From contig NZ_JAERRF010000041.1 of NCBI RefSeq assembly GCF_016741875.1, forward strand, positions 1 to 58,525: DNA of 58,525 nucleotides, read 5' to 3'. Positions 17,513 through 26,010 of the stretch are shown here, piece after piece; the stretch's first letter is position 1; the number at the start of each line of letters is the position of its first letter. The notes under the pieces are model-generated. The model saw nothing but the letters and a program-made list of their open reading frames with translations. It was not told the origin of the DNA and ran no database searches. Both the position numbers and the translations under genes were made by a program. Origin of the DNA: Streptomyces coffeae. GTDB lineage: Bacteria; Actinomycetota; Actinomycetes; Streptomycetales; Streptomycetaceae.

Positions 17513-18169
17513 ATGCGTTTGCTGATCGTTGAGGATGAACGGCGGCTCGCCGTGTCGCTGGCCAAGGGGCTGCGGGCGGAGGGCTTCGCCGTGGATGTGG
17601 CGCACGACGGGCGCGAGGGACTGCACCGCGCGCAGGAGGGCGCGTACGACCTGATCGTCCTCGACATCATGCTGCCGGGGATGAACGGCTACCACGTGTG
17701 CGGTGCGCTCCGGGCGGCCGGAAACGATGTGCCGATCCTGATGCTCACCGCCAAGGACGGCGAGTACGACGAGGCCGAGGGGCTCGACACCGGCGCCGAC
17801 GACTATCTGACCAAGCCGTTCTCGTATGTGGTGCTGGTGGCGCGGGTGCGGGCGCTGCTGCGCCGCCGCGGGTCGGCCGCCTCGCCGGTGGTGCGGGTCG
17901 GCGCGCTGTCGGTGGACCGGGGCGCCCGGCGGGTGGAGCGGGACGGCGGCGAGGTCGCGCTGACCGCCAAGGAGTTCTCCGTGCTGGAGCATCTGGCGCT
18001 GCGGCCGGGGGACGTCGTCTCCAAGGCCGAGATCCTGGAGCACGTCTGGGACTTCGCCTACGACGGCGACCCCAACATCGTCGAGGTGTACATCAGCGCC
18101 CTGCGCCGCAAGCTGGGCCCGGGGCTGATCGACACGGTGCGGGGAGCGGGGTACCGGCTCCGTGGGTAA
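17513..18169 (+). CDS. OmpR-family response regulator
   Basis: The product is 218 aa. The receiver domain (1-115) shows the acidic pocket E7-D8-E9, phosphoacceptor D51 (VLDIML), T79 and K101 (LTKPF). The winged-helix DNA-binding domain (about 125-218) has the VALTAKEFSVLEHLALRPG segment and ends RGAGYRLRG. The stop overlaps the sensor kinase start by 8 nt, so the pair is co-transcribed and coupled. A likely autoregulatory site lies just upstream, and the divergent PepSY gene is the probable target. I cannot name the stimulus. Confidence 0.92.
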   Translation: MRLLIVEDERRLAVSLAKGLRAEGFAVDVAHDGREGLHRAQEGAYDLIVLDIMLPGMNGYHVCGALRAAGNDVPILMLTAKDGEYDEAEGLDTGADDYLTKPFSYVVLVARVRALLRRRGSAASPVVRVGALSVDRGARRVERDGGEVALTAKEFSVLEHLALRPGDVVSKAEILEHVWDFAYDGDPNIVEVYISALRRKLGPGLIDTVRGAGYRLRG

Positions 18170-19592
18170 GGTCTTCGGCTCCGTACGGGCGCGGGCCGCG
18201 CTGGGCGCGACGGTGGTGGTGGCGGTGGCGCTGGTGGCCGCGGGGATCGCGGTGCTGGTGGTGCTGCGGGGCAATCTGGTGGACCGGGCCGAGGTCGACG
18301 CCGGGGCCGCCGCCCGCGCGGTCGCGTCCAAGGTCGCCGGCGGGGTGGCGTACCGGGAGCTGGACCTCGGGGAGGACACCCCGGTGCAGATCGTGGACGA
18401 GGACCACCGGGTCCTGGCGGTCAGCGACGACCTCGAGGCCGTGACGGGCACCGGGAGTTCCTCGGTGCGGCCGGTGGCGGCGCCCTCCGATGCCGATGCC
18501 GACGATGCCGACGATGCCGACGGCGGCGACACGGGAGAGGTCTCCTCGGAGCCGGAGTACAGCTCCGGCACGGCCCGGATCGACGGCGAGACCGAGGAGT
18601 ACCACTGGGCGGCCGTGGAGGTCACCGACGCCCGCGGCGAGGACGTCACCGTCTACGCGGGCGCCCCGCTGGCCACCGAGCAGGGCGCGGTGGGCACCGT
18701 GCGGCAGGCGATGCTGATCGGACTGCCGTTGCTGCTGCTGGTCGTGGCCGGGGTGACCTGGCTGGTGACCCGGCGCGCGCTGCGGCCGGTGGAGGGGATC
18801 CGCCGGGAGATGGCCGCCATCACCGCCAGCACCGATCTGTCCCGGCGGGTGCCGGAGCCCGGCTCGCACGACGAGGTGGCGGCACTGGCCCGGACGACCA
18901 ACGAGACGCTCGCGGCGCTGGAGGCGTCGGTCGAGCGGCAGCGGGCGTTTGTCGCGGACGCCTCCCATGAGCTGCGCTCCCCGGTGGCCTCCCTCCGTAC
19001 CCAGCTGGAGGTGGGCGCCGCCCATCCGGAATTGCTGGATGTGGAGGGCGCGGTGGAGGACGTGGTGCGGCTCCAGCGGCTGGCCGCCGATCTGCTGCTG
19101 CTGGCCCGGCTGGACGCCGGGGAGCGGCCCGCCAGGACCGAGCGGGTCGCGCTGGACGGGATGGTGCGCGAGGAGCTGTCGCAGCGCACCGGGGACCGGG
19201 TGCCGGTGGTCACCGAGCTGTCCCCGGCGGAGGTGACCGGTTCCCGCGGCCAGCTCTCACGGGTGCTGGGAAACCTGGTCGACAACGCCCAGCGGCATGC
19301 GCGGGGCGAAGTGCGGGTCTCGGTGCGCACCGAGGGCGGCCGGGCCGTGCTGGCGGTGGCCGACGACGGCGGCGGGGTGCCCGAGGGCGAACGGGAGCGC
19401 ATCTTCGAGCGGTTCGTACGGCTGGACGAGGGCCGCAGCCGCGACGATGGCGGGGCCGGGCTCGGCCTCGCCATCGCGCGGGACGTGGCGGAGCGCCACG
19501 GTGGCACGCTGACCGTGCGTGAGGGGCCCGGGGGCGGTGCCCTGTTCGAACTCCGGCTGGCGACGGGCGAGGAGCGCGGTCCCGGGCGGTGA
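18162..19592 (+). CDS. sensor histidine kinase
   Basis: The 476-aa kinase starts with GTG and overlaps the regulator stop. Transmembrane segments lie at about 15-38 and 184-203 and flank an extracytoplasmic domain. That domain contains a stretch rich in Asp (about 109-125, repeats of Asp-Ala-Asp), which could bind cations. HAMP follows (about 200-255), then the H box with H269 (DASHELRSP), an N box (LVDNAQRHA), and G boxes (DDGGGVPEGER, GGAGLGLAI). It forms an intact two-component system with the upstream regulator. Confidence 0.9.
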   Translation: MGKVFGSVRARAALGATVVVAVALVAAGIAVLVVLRGNLVDRAEVDAGAAARAVASKVAGGVAYRELDLGEDTPVQIVDEDHRVLAVSDDLEAVTGTGSSSVRPVAAPSDADADDADDADGGDTGEVSSEPEYSSGTARIDGETEEYHWAAVEVTDARGEDVTVYAGAPLATEQGAVGTVRQAMLIGLPLLLLVVAGVTWLVTRRALRPVEGIRREMAAITASTDLSRRVPEPGSHDEVAALARTTNETLAALEASVERQRAFVADASHELRSPVASLRTQLEVGAAHPELLDVEGAVEDVVRLQRLAADLLLLARLDAGERPARTERVALDGMVREELSQRTGDRVPVVTELSPAEVTGSRGQLSRVLGNLVDNAQRHARGEVRVSVRTEGGRAVLAVADDGGGVPEGERERIFERFVRLDEGRSRDDGGAGLGLAIARDVAERHGGTLTVREGPGGGALFELRLATGEERGPGR

Positions 19593-19596
19593 CGTC

Positions 19597-20073
19597 CTAC
19601 GCCCGGCCGCGCTGGGCGCGCAGATGCTCGGCGACGGGCACCAGCGAGCCGTACAGCGCGTCGAGGGCGTCCGAGCTGAGCAGATCGATGAAGTGCTTGC
19701 GCACGGAGTCGACATGATGGGGCGCGACCTTGCGCATGGTGTCCCAGCCGTGCTCGGTCAGGACCGCGTAGAGCCCGCGGCGGTCCGACTCGCAGTTCTC
19801 CCGGCGGACCAGCCCGGCGTTCTCCATCCGGGTGATCTGGTGGGAGAGACGGCTCTTGGACTGGAGGGTCGCGGACGCCAGGTCGCTCATCCGCATCCGG
19901 TGGTCCTCCGACTCCGAGAGGTTGACCAGGATCTCGTAGTCGTTCATGGTCAGGCCGAACGGCTGGAGGTCTCGTTCGAGCTGGTAGGTCAGCAGCCTGC
20001 TGACGTCCAGATGGGTGCGCCAGGCGCGCTGCTCGTCGTCGCTGAGCCAGCGCGTGCCGTTTTCGGTCTCCAT
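19597..20073 (-). CDS. absC: MarR-family regulator, AbsC-like
   Basis: The 158-aa MarR protein starts METENGTRWLSDDEQRAW. Its winged helix includes LTMNDYEILVNLSESEDHRMRMSDLASATLQSKSRLSHQITRMENAGLVRR and a basic wing with ESDRRGLYAVLTEHG. In S. coelicolor AbsC (SCO5405, 158 aa as I recall) affects antibiotic production under zinc limitation; the name rests on position next to a two-component pair plus length and fold, not on a search. The ATG at 20073 is chosen over an upstream one. A 14-bp palindrome sits 9 bp upstream of it. Convergent with the histidine kinase gene, 4 nt apart. Confidence 0.75.
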   Translation of the reverse strand: METENGTRWLSDDEQRAWRTHLDVSRLLTYQLERDLQPFGLTMNDYEILVNLSESEDHRMRMSDLASATLQSKSRLSHQITRMENAGLVRRENCESDRRGLYAVLTEHGWDTMRKVAPHHVDSVRKHFIDLLSSDALDALYGSLVPVAEHLRAQRGRA

Positions 20074-20081
20074 GGGATGTA

Positions 20082-20095
20082 TTCTACCTATAGAA
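20082..20095. promoter_or_regulatory. palindrome at the absC start
   Basis: The arms ttcta (20082-20086) and tagaa (20091-20095) are separated by ccta. The site lies 9 bp upstream of the absC ATG in an unusually AT-rich stretch. MarR dimers bind short palindromes of this kind, and autorepression would fit. Confidence 0.4.
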
Positions 20096-20167
20096 GTTGA
20101 ATTCCGAACCAATGGATGTATCGGGCTAGAGGTCACCTGTTCGACGTTACACTCCGCACGCTTGTGC

Positions 20168-20848
20168 TCACGAACCGGTACCCCCCGTCTCTCCGACGGC
20201 TATCGCGTCCATCATCCGCTCCGTTGACTGGAGCAGTACCGTCCCCGCCCCCACGAACTCGAACTGGTGCTCCTCGCCGGACGTTCCCCCGAGACCGGTG
20301 TGTGCCCGGACGCCGCCCACGATCCCCCGCAGATAGGCGTGGTCGTAATGGTGGCAGGGGGAGGGGCAGTCGGCCCAGCCCACCAGGGCCTGCGGGTCCA
20401 CCCGCAGCGGCGGCTCCATGAAGACCACGGGACCGTTGGAGGCCGCGACGAACTTCCCGGTGCCGATCAGGGTCAGAAAGCCCGGCACGATCGACTGCTT
20501 CAGCGCCAGCGAGGGCTCGAAGGCGAGCAGATTGCCGGAGCGGACGGTGAGGTTTCCGTCGTCGAGGTCATAGGAGTTGACGTCGAACGCGCGGTCCGCG
20601 AGCACCATCTTGCCCCGGCCCTCGGCCACCACCCAGTCCGCCGCGTGCAGCGGGGAGTGGAAGCTGCCCGCGATCAGCCGGTCCAGCCGGCCGAGCCCGA
20701 TGCCCTGGAAGTCGATCTTCCCGTAGTAGGCGACCATCTTCCCCTTCTGGAGGAACCACTGGCCGTCGAGGTCCACGCTGAAGGCGTACGGATTGATGTT
20801 GTCGTCGGCCGGGAGGGTGTGCGCGTCATGGATGACGGGGCCGTTCAC
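20168..20848 (-). CDS. AIM24 family protein (third gene of triplet)
   Basis: The 226-aa product belongs to the AIM24/TerB-like beta-helix family, whose bacterial function is unknown. It has the family pattern: FLQKGKMVAYYGKIDF near the start, repeated strands with VVAEGRGKMVLADRA, LTVRSGNLLAFEPSL, VVFMEPPLRVDPQALVGW and a terminal FEFVGAGTVLLQSTER. There is no signal peptide or membrane span. Its start overlaps the stop of the second AIM24 gene (20845-20848, ATGA), so the three genes form one operon. Confidence 0.85.
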   Translation of the reverse strand: MNGPVIHDAHTLPADDNINPYAFSVDLDGQWFLQKGKMVAYYGKIDFQGIGLGRLDRLIAGSFHSPLHAADWVVAEGRGKMVLADRAFDVNSYDLDDGNLTVRSGNLLAFEPSLALKQSIVPGFLTLIGTGKFVAASNGPVVFMEPPLRVDPQALVGWADCPSPCHHYDHAYLRGIVGGVRAHTGLGGTSGEEHQFEFVGAGTVLLQSTERMMDAIAVGETGGTGS

Positions 20849-21495
20849 AGCTTCTCCTCCGATGCCTGGACATAGACCGTGCCGCTGCCGGACAGCTCGA
20901 GCTGGAACGCCTCGCCCGAGCCGCGGCCCACCATGTCGCGCCAGCCGATGGCCGTCGAGAGCTTATTGCGGACATCACCCCGGTGGGCGACATACGCCTG
21001 CGGATCGACATGGACCGGCCGCCCGGTGCTGATCGGCAGCTGGATCACCCCGCCGTGCGCCATGACCGCCGCGGAGCCATGGCCCTCCAGGGTCGTGGTG
21101 AACAGCCCCTGCCCGGTGACCTGGCCGCGCACCATCCCCATCACACCGCCCTGGGAACCCATGAACATCGTGCCCTGGCGCAGCGAGCCGTCGAAGGCCA
21201 GCAGACGGTCCGACTCCACATAGAGGGTGTCCCCGGCCAGATCGATCACCTCCACATGGTGACCGCCGTGGCCGAACATCACGGTGCCCTGGCCCTCGAC
21301 CGTCATCAGCGGAGTGGCCTCGCCCGCGATCCGGCGGCCGATCATGCCCATCACCCCGCCCTGGCCGCCGGTGATGCTGGGCGTGAACCGCACGTCCCCG
21401 CGGTACCCGAGCATCGCGCCGCGCTGGCTGAACAGCGTCCGGCCGGGAGCGACTTCGGCCTGCACCATCCGCGAGGTGAGGGTCGTGAACGGCAT
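20845..21495 (-). CDS. AIM24 family protein (second gene of triplet)
   Basis: The 216-aa paralog shows LFSQRGAMLGYRGDVRF, GQGTVMFGHGGHHVEVIDL, LYVESDRLLAFDGSLRQGTMFMGSQ, the LEGHGSAAVMAHGG strand and VHVDPQAYVAHRGDV, and ends with ELSGSGTVYVQASEEKL. The order of glycine-rich strands matches its two neighbours. The start overlaps the stop of the first gene by one base (TGATG at 21493-21497). Function unknown; probably works with its paralogs, perhaps as a hetero-oligomer (inference). Confidence 0.87.
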   Translation of the reverse strand: MPFTTLTSRMVQAEVAPGRTLFSQRGAMLGYRGDVRFTPSITGGQGGVMGMIGRRIAGEATPLMTVEGQGTVMFGHGGHHVEVIDLAGDTLYVESDRLLAFDGSLRQGTMFMGSQGGVMGMVRGQVTGQGLFTTTLEGHGSAAVMAHGGVIQLPISTGRPVHVDPQAYVAHRGDVRNKLSTAIGWRDMVGRGSGEAFQLELSGSGTVYVQASEEKL

Positions 21496-22133
21496 CAGAG
21501 ATCACCCCCCACCGTGTTGCGCTCGCTCGGCTGGACGTACACCAGACCGTCGCCCTCGAAGCGGATCTGGAACGACTCGCCCCCGCTCTCGCCTATCAGC
21601 GCACGGAAGGTGACCCCCGACTGGAAGTGCTGCTGGAGGTTTCCGGTGTGGGCTATGTACGCGCCCGGGTCGACCTGGAGCGGGGTCTGCGGGGTGACCC
21701 GCAGCACGATCGCCGTGCCGTCCGAGAGGATCGCCGCCTGGCCGGTGCCCTCGACGGTCGTGGTGAACAGCCCGTTGCCCTGGGCCGAGCCGCGCAGCCC
21801 GGTGAAGGTTGTCCCGGTGCGCAGCGCGCCGTCCGTGCACAGCAGATTCTCGGCCTCGACATGCAGCTTCTCGCCGTGCAGCGAGACCAGGTTGATCTCG
21901 CTCGCCCGGTCGGCGAAGTAGCACGTGCCGTGCCCCTTCACCTCCATGACGGCCATCTGCTCACCGGTGAGCCGCCGGGTCACCATCCCGCGCAGCCCCT
22001 CCCCGCCGCCCGATTTCTTCTTGAAGGTCATCTCCCCCTCGTACGCGACCATCGCGCCGTTCTTGGCCTTGACGGTGTCGCCCGACATGTCGACGGCGAG
22101 CACCTTGCTTCCCTGGAGCCGAAACTGAGCCAC
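21495..22133 (-). CDS. AIM24 family protein (first gene of triplet)
   Basis: The 212-aa paralog comes first in transcription order. A GTG at 22133 gives VAQFRLQGSKVLAVDMSGDT, the family-like N-terminus; the frame is open for another 93 codons upstream but that part looks non-coding. Recognisable strands are MVAYEGEMTFKKKSGGGEG, MEVKGHGTCYFADRASEINL, LHVEAENLLCTDGALRTGT, LQVDPGAYIAHTGNL and FQIRFEGDGLVYVQPSER. Divergent from the DUF3817 gene at 22297. Confidence 0.85.
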   Translation of the reverse strand: MAQFRLQGSKVLAVDMSGDTVKAKNGAMVAYEGEMTFKKKSGGGEGLRGMVTRRLTGEQMAVMEVKGHGTCYFADRASEINLVSLHGEKLHVEAENLLCTDGALRTGTTFTGLRGSAQGNGLFTTTVEGTGQAAILSDGTAIVLRVTPQTPLQVDPGAYIAHTGNLQQHFQSGVTFRALIGESGGESFQIRFEGDGLVYVQPSERNTVGGDL

Positions 22134-22296
22134 GGACCCGACGTTATCGGTCCCCCACGCCGACGGACAGGGAGCAATCGGGGCGATCGGTGCCCCGGGA
22201 ACGGTGATCGCCGCCGCGGCTGCCACAATGGGTGGCAAGGGCTTGTGCATGGGTTCACAAGCCCTGGCCGTGTCCCCCTCATACGAAGGTGCTCCC

Positions 22297-22641
22297 GTGG
22301 ACTTCAAGACCGCCACCGCGCTGCGCCGGCTCCGCCTGGTGTCCGCGCCCGAGGCCGTGTCCTTCCTGCTGCTGCTGATCTGCTCGGTCCTCAAGCGGAC
22401 GACCGACTTCAACGGGGTGCCGGTGATGGGCTGGGTGCACGCCGTGCTCTTCCTCCTCTACCTGGTCTTCTGGGCCGACGCCTGGAACCGCACCAAGTGG
22501 AAGTGGCAGACCGCCGCCCTCTACTTCGCCCTCGCCGTACTGCCCACCGGCGGCTTCTTCGCCGAGCGCATGCTGAAGCGGGAGGCCGAGGCGAGCGTGA
22601 TCGCCGCCCGCGCGCGCCGCGAGGGTGTGGTCAACGCATGA
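22297..22641 (+). CDS. DUF3817 domain membrane protein
   Basis: The 114-aa protein has three hydrophobic segments: AVSFLLLLICSVL, VLFLLYLVFW and ALYFALAVLPTGGFFAE. It carries the DUF3817 pattern with a conserved basic loop (WNRTKWKWQ) and ends with FFAERMLKREAE. Function unknown. The GTG at 22297 (VDFKTATALRRLRLVSAPEA) is chosen with GAAGG just upstream. Its stop overlaps the start of the thiamine-binding-type gene (ATGA at 22638-22641). A paralog lies at 26011-26349. Confidence 0.85.
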   Translation: MDFKTATALRRLRLVSAPEAVSFLLLLICSVLKRTTDFNGVPVMGWVHAVLFLLYLVFWADAWNRTKWKWQTAALYFALAVLPTGGFFAERMLKREAEASVIAARARREGVVNA

Positions 22642-22931
22642 TCGTCGCCTTCTCCGTGACCCCGCTGGGGGTCGGTGAGGACGTGGGGGAGTACGTCGCG
22701 GACGCGGTGCGGGTGGTCCGGGAGTCGGGTCTGCCGAACCGTACGGACGCGATGTTCACCTCGGTCGAGGGCGAGTGGGACGAGGTCATGGCCGTCGTCA
22801 AGCGCGCGGTCGCGGCGGTGGAGGCGCGGGCGCCACGGGTCTCGGTGGTCCTCAAGGCCGATATCCGGCCGGGCGTGACGGACGGCCTGACCTCGAAGGT
22901 GGACACGGTGGAGCGCCATCTGTCCGCCTGA
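22638..22931 (+). CDS. MTH1187-family thiamine-binding protein
   Basis: The 97-aa protein (MIVAFSVTPLGVGEDVGEYVADAV...) fits the MTH1187/YkoF-like ferredoxin-fold family. Members bind thiamine or related ligands; the physiological role is unclear. Supporting features are the opening strand with SVTPLG, the segment YRTDAMFTSVEGEWDEVM-like at NRTDAMFTSVEGEWDEV, and the ending KADIRPG then SKVDTVERHL. The start overlaps the stop of the DUF3817 gene, which suggests that the two are co-translated. Confidence 0.85.
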   Translation: MIVAFSVTPLGVGEDVGEYVADAVRVVRESGLPNRTDAMFTSVEGEWDEVMAVVKRAVAAVEARAPRVSVVLKADIRPGVTDGLTSKVDTVERHLSA

Positions 22932-22945
22932 CGGGGCTCCGCCCC

Positions 22946-23935
22946 TCAGCCGCCTGAGATCAGGGCCAGGGCCAGCGGGGTGCGTTCGTAGAGGACCTGG
23001 TGGCCCTGGCGGCGGGAGGTGAGGAGCCCGGCGGCGCGCAGTACGGACAGATGCGCCGAGACCGACGACGGGGCGAGGCGGTGACGCAGGGCCAGCGCGG
23101 TTGTCGAGGCCGGTTCCTCCAGGCCGGTCAGGATCGCCGCCCGGTTGGCGCCGAGGAGGCGGACCAGGGTGTCCGGCGCCGAGGCGTCCGGCTCGCGCCA
23201 GAGGCCGCCGACACCGCGGGCCGGGTAGATCACCGTCGGCTGCCAGGGCGGGATGAAGCCGCTCACCACATCCGGCCAGACGAAGACACTGGGCACCAGC
23301 AGCACGCCCCGGCCGTCCAGGGTCTGGGTCTGGGTGGGGATGTGCGGGATATGGACCGTGAGGGTGCGGTCGGCCCAGGACATCCGGGGGCGCAGATCCT
23401 GGAAGAGCCGCTCCAGACCGCCGTCGGCCAACTGCCGTGAGCGGTAGGCGATATCGGCCTCCAGCAGGGTGCGCAGCCGTGGCCAGTCCGGTTCGATCAG
23501 GGCCTGCCAGGCGCGTTCGGTGATATCGGCCAGCCGCCGCACCGTGGCAACCGGATCGTCCAGCATGGTCCGGCCGCGCGGGCTGTCGGCCGCGCCCGGG
23601 GTGCAGTCCAGCGAGAGGGCCAGCTCATGGCGGGCGGTGGCGGGGTCGGTGGCCCGCAGCCGGGCCACCTCGTCCTCGAACGAGACGTCCGGCGCCTCCG
23701 GCGGGGGCGCGAGGAAATCGGGGGTGTAGCCGCCGTACCGCGGCATCAGCAGCAACAGCTCCGACAGATCGAGCCCGTCCGCCGCCTCGCTGATCCGCCG
23801 CAGCCACGGCAGGTGATAGCCGTGCCGCTCCCGTCGCCGCAGGGTGCGGACCGCTTCATGGGTCTGGCCCAGCGGCGAGATGGCGAACCGGCAGCGCAGC
23901 AGGTCCTTGGCGCCGAAGAGCATATGCAGCGGCAC
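22946..23935 (-). CDS. ArsR-type regulator with DUF5937-like N-terminus
   Basis: The 329-aa protein has a C-terminal winged helix (about residues 265-325: LRHRLAPSSVSAHLSVLRAAGLLTSRRQGHQVLYERTPL) of the ArsR type. The large N-terminal region (about 1-230) probably senses a ligand; it resembles the DUF5937 region common in actinomycete ArsR proteins. No metal-binding cysteine motif is visible, so it is probably not a metal sensor. GTG at 23935 has GGTGAG upstream; an ATG four codons in has no ribosome-binding site. Divergent from the MFS gene at 24007 (71 nt), its likely target. Confidence 0.82.
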   Translation of the reverse strand: MPLHMLFGAKDLLRCRFAISPLGQTHEAVRTLRRRERHGYHLPWLRRISEAADGLDLSELLLLMPRYGGYTPDFLAPPPEAPDVSFEDEVARLRATDPATARHELALSLDCTPGAADSPRGRTMLDDPVATVRRLADITERAWQALIEPDWPRLRTLLEADIAYRSRQLADGGLERLFQDLRPRMSWADRTLTVHIPHIPTQTQTLDGRGVLLVPSVFVWPDVVSGFIPPWQPTVIYPARGVGGLWREPDASAPDTLVRLLGANRAAILTGLEEPASTTALALRHRLAPSSVSAHLSVLRAAGLLTSRRQGHQVLYERTPLALALISGG

Positions 23936-24006
23936 GTCTCACCCCCGGAGATTCGGCTCGGGACGAAACACTAGAGGCCGCACCCGGCGCCCGGAAGACT
24001 GACGCC

Positions 24007-25365
24007 ATGTCAACACCCCCCGGGCCCGGGACGACCGGCCCCGTCCCGTCGTCACCCGCCGCGGCGCATGCCTCCCGACCCGAGCTCGCGCCCGGCGGCG
24101 ACACGGGAACCGGACGGGCGCCGGGGAGCGTTGGCTATCGCGCCGTGTTCGCGGTCCGGGAGTTCCGGGCCGTCTTCGCGGCGCATCTGATCTCCATGCT
24201 GGGCGAGATGGTCTGCGGGATCGCGCTGTCCGTCCTGGTCTACCGGCTGACCGATTCGCCGCTGCTGAGCGCGCTGACCTTCGCGACCGCGATGCTGCCC
24301 TACGCCATCGGCGGCACCCTGCTGTCCTCGGTCGCCGACCGCTTTCCGCCCCGCCGGGTGCTGGTGGTGTGCGACCTGGCGGACGCCGCGTGCGTGGCCG
24401 CCATGGTCATCCCCGGGATGCCGGTGGCCGCGCTGCTGGCCCTGCGCTGTGTGACCGCCACCGTCTCGCCGGTGTTCAGCGGCACCCGCTCGGCCACGCT
24501 CGGCGACATCCTCGGCGAGGGCGACGCCTTCGTCCTGGGCCGCTCGGTCATCCGGATCACCGCGCAGGGCGCGCAGCTCGCGGGGTTCGCGGTGGGCGGG
24601 CTGCTGCTGGCGACGGTGTCGCCGCGCGTCGTCCTGGTCCTCACGGCGGTGGCCCTGGTGATCTCGGCGCTGATCCTGCGGTTCGGCACCCGGGCCCGCC
24701 CGGCGCGGCGGCGGGCGGACGAGAACGGTGGGGCGCTGCTGAGCGATTCGCTGCACGGCGTCCGGCGGCTGTTCGCCGACCGCCGGATCCGCGGACTGCT
24801 GCTGCTGTCCTGGGTGCCGCCGATGTTCGTGGTGATGCCGGAGGTTCTGCTGACGCCGTACTCCGATGGGCTGGGCCTGGGCTCGGTCGGTCTTGGGCTG
24901 CTGATGTGCGGGATGCCGGTCGGCGCGATCGTCAGCGAGGTCCTGGTGGGCTCGGCTCTCGGACCGCGGGCGCGGGCCCGGCTGACGCTGCCGGTGGGGG
25001 TGGCGGCGGCACTGCCCGCCCTCGGGTACGCCGCCCACCCCTCCTTCGGCTGGGCGCTGGCCCTCCAGGTGCTGACCGGCTGCGGTATCGCCTACAGCCT
25101 GGGCCTGGACCAGTGGTTCCTCGCCGCGGTACCGGAGGAGCTGCGGGGCCGGGCGATGACGGTGCTGACGGCCGGGATGATGACCTCGCAGGGGCTGGGC
25201 ATGGCGGTCTCCGGGGCGGCGGCCGAGTTCGCGCCGGTGACCACGGTCGCCGCGGTGTCGGGCGGGCTGGGGGCGGTCTGCTCGGCCCTGGTGGCGCTGG
25301 AGGTGCGGCGCGGCGCCCGCGGGACGGAGCGCACCGGGCCCGGAACGGAGTGGACCGAACTTTGA
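24007..25365 (+). CDS. MFS transporter
   Basis: The 452-aa protein has a Pro/Ser/Gly-rich cytoplasmic N-terminus (about 40 residues), then about 12 hydrophobic segments. The loop-2/3 motif is seen as SSVADRFPPRRVLVVCD. It resembles the group of MFS exporters with FRAVFAAHLISMLGEMV near TM1 (MdfA/enterobactin-exporter-like). The substrate is unknown. It is divergent from the ArsR-type gene at 22946 and is followed 43 nt later by a MarR-type gene, so two regulators surround it. Confidence 0.85.
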   Translation: MSTPPGPGTTGPVPSSPAAAHASRPELAPGGDTGTGRAPGSVGYRAVFAVREFRAVFAAHLISMLGEMVCGIALSVLVYRLTDSPLLSALTFATAMLPYAIGGTLLSSVADRFPPRRVLVVCDLADAACVAAMVIPGMPVAALLALRCVTATVSPVFSGTRSATLGDILGEGDAFVLGRSVIRITAQGAQLAGFAVGGLLLATVSPRVVLVLTAVALVISALILRFGTRARPARRRADENGGALLSDSLHGVRRLFADRRIRGLLLLSWVPPMFVVMPEVLLTPYSDGLGLGSVGLGLLMCGMPVGAIVSEVLVGSALGPRARARLTLPVGVAAALPALGYAAHPSFGWALALQVLTGCGIAYSLGLDQWFLAAVPEELRGRAMTVLTAGMMTSQGLGMAVSGAAAEFAPVTTVAAVSGGLGAVCSALVALEVRRGARGTERTGPGTEWTEL

Positions 25366-25408
25366 GATGGGGCTGACCACGATATGACCGGCCGGTAGGG
25401 TCGGGGAT

Positions 25409-25945
25409 GTGCCGAAGCCGCTCAGCCTGCCGTTCGACCCGATCGCCCGCGCCGACGAACTCTGGAAGCAGCGATGGGGGTCCGTGCCGTCCATGGCCGC
25501 GATCACCTCGATCATGCGGGCCCAGCAGATTCTGCTCGGCCAGGTCGACGCGGTCGTCAAGCCGTACGGACTGACCTTCGCCCGCTATGAGGCGCTGGTG
25601 CTGCTCACCTTCTCCCAGGCCGGTGAGCTGCCGATGTCGAAGATCGGCGAGCGGCTGATGGTCCACCCGACCTCGGTCACCAACACGGTGGACCGCCTGG
25701 TCAAGTCCGGTCTGGTGGCCAAGCGGCCGAACCCCAACGACGGCCGCGGCACCCTCGCCTCGATCACCGACCGGGGACGCGAGGTGGTGGAGTCGGCCAC
25801 CCGCGACCTGATGGCGATGGACTTCGGACTCGGGGTCTACGACGCCGAGGAGTGCGGCCGGATCTTCGCCATGCTGCGGCCGCTGCGGGTCGCGGCGGAG
25901 GACTTCGAGAACGAGGCCGGGCACGGGGCCGAGGGGGAGGACTAG
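25409..25945 (+). CDS. MarR-family transcriptional regulator
   Basis: The 178-aa protein starts with GTG (VPKPLSLPFDPIARADELW). The winged helix covers LTFARYEALVLLTFSQAGELPMSKIGERLMVHPTSVTNTVDRLVKSGLVAKRPNPNDGRGTLASITDRGREVV. It is the typical MarR arrangement with N- and C-terminal dimerisation helices. It follows the MFS gene and may regulate it, or may belong with the DUF3817 gene downstream. No ligand is evident. Confidence 0.88.
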   Translation: MPKPLSLPFDPIARADELWKQRWGSVPSMAAITSIMRAQQILLGQVDAVVKPYGLTFARYEALVLLTFSQAGELPMSKIGERLMVHPTSVTNTVDRLVKSGLVAKRPNPNDGRGTLASITDRGREVVESATRDLMAMDFGLGVYDAEECGRIFAMLRPLRVAAEDFENEAGHGAEGED

Positions 25946-26010
25946 GGTCCGTCCCGGCCGAGGCGGGGGCGGCGAAGATCGCCCCGGAACGCACGGTTAC
26001 GCTCAGTGCC

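Noticed and set aside
18597..19592. Histidine kinase read as two genes because of a GTG-rich middle
   Set aside because: One uninterrupted frame carries all kinase boxes in order; no internal stop.
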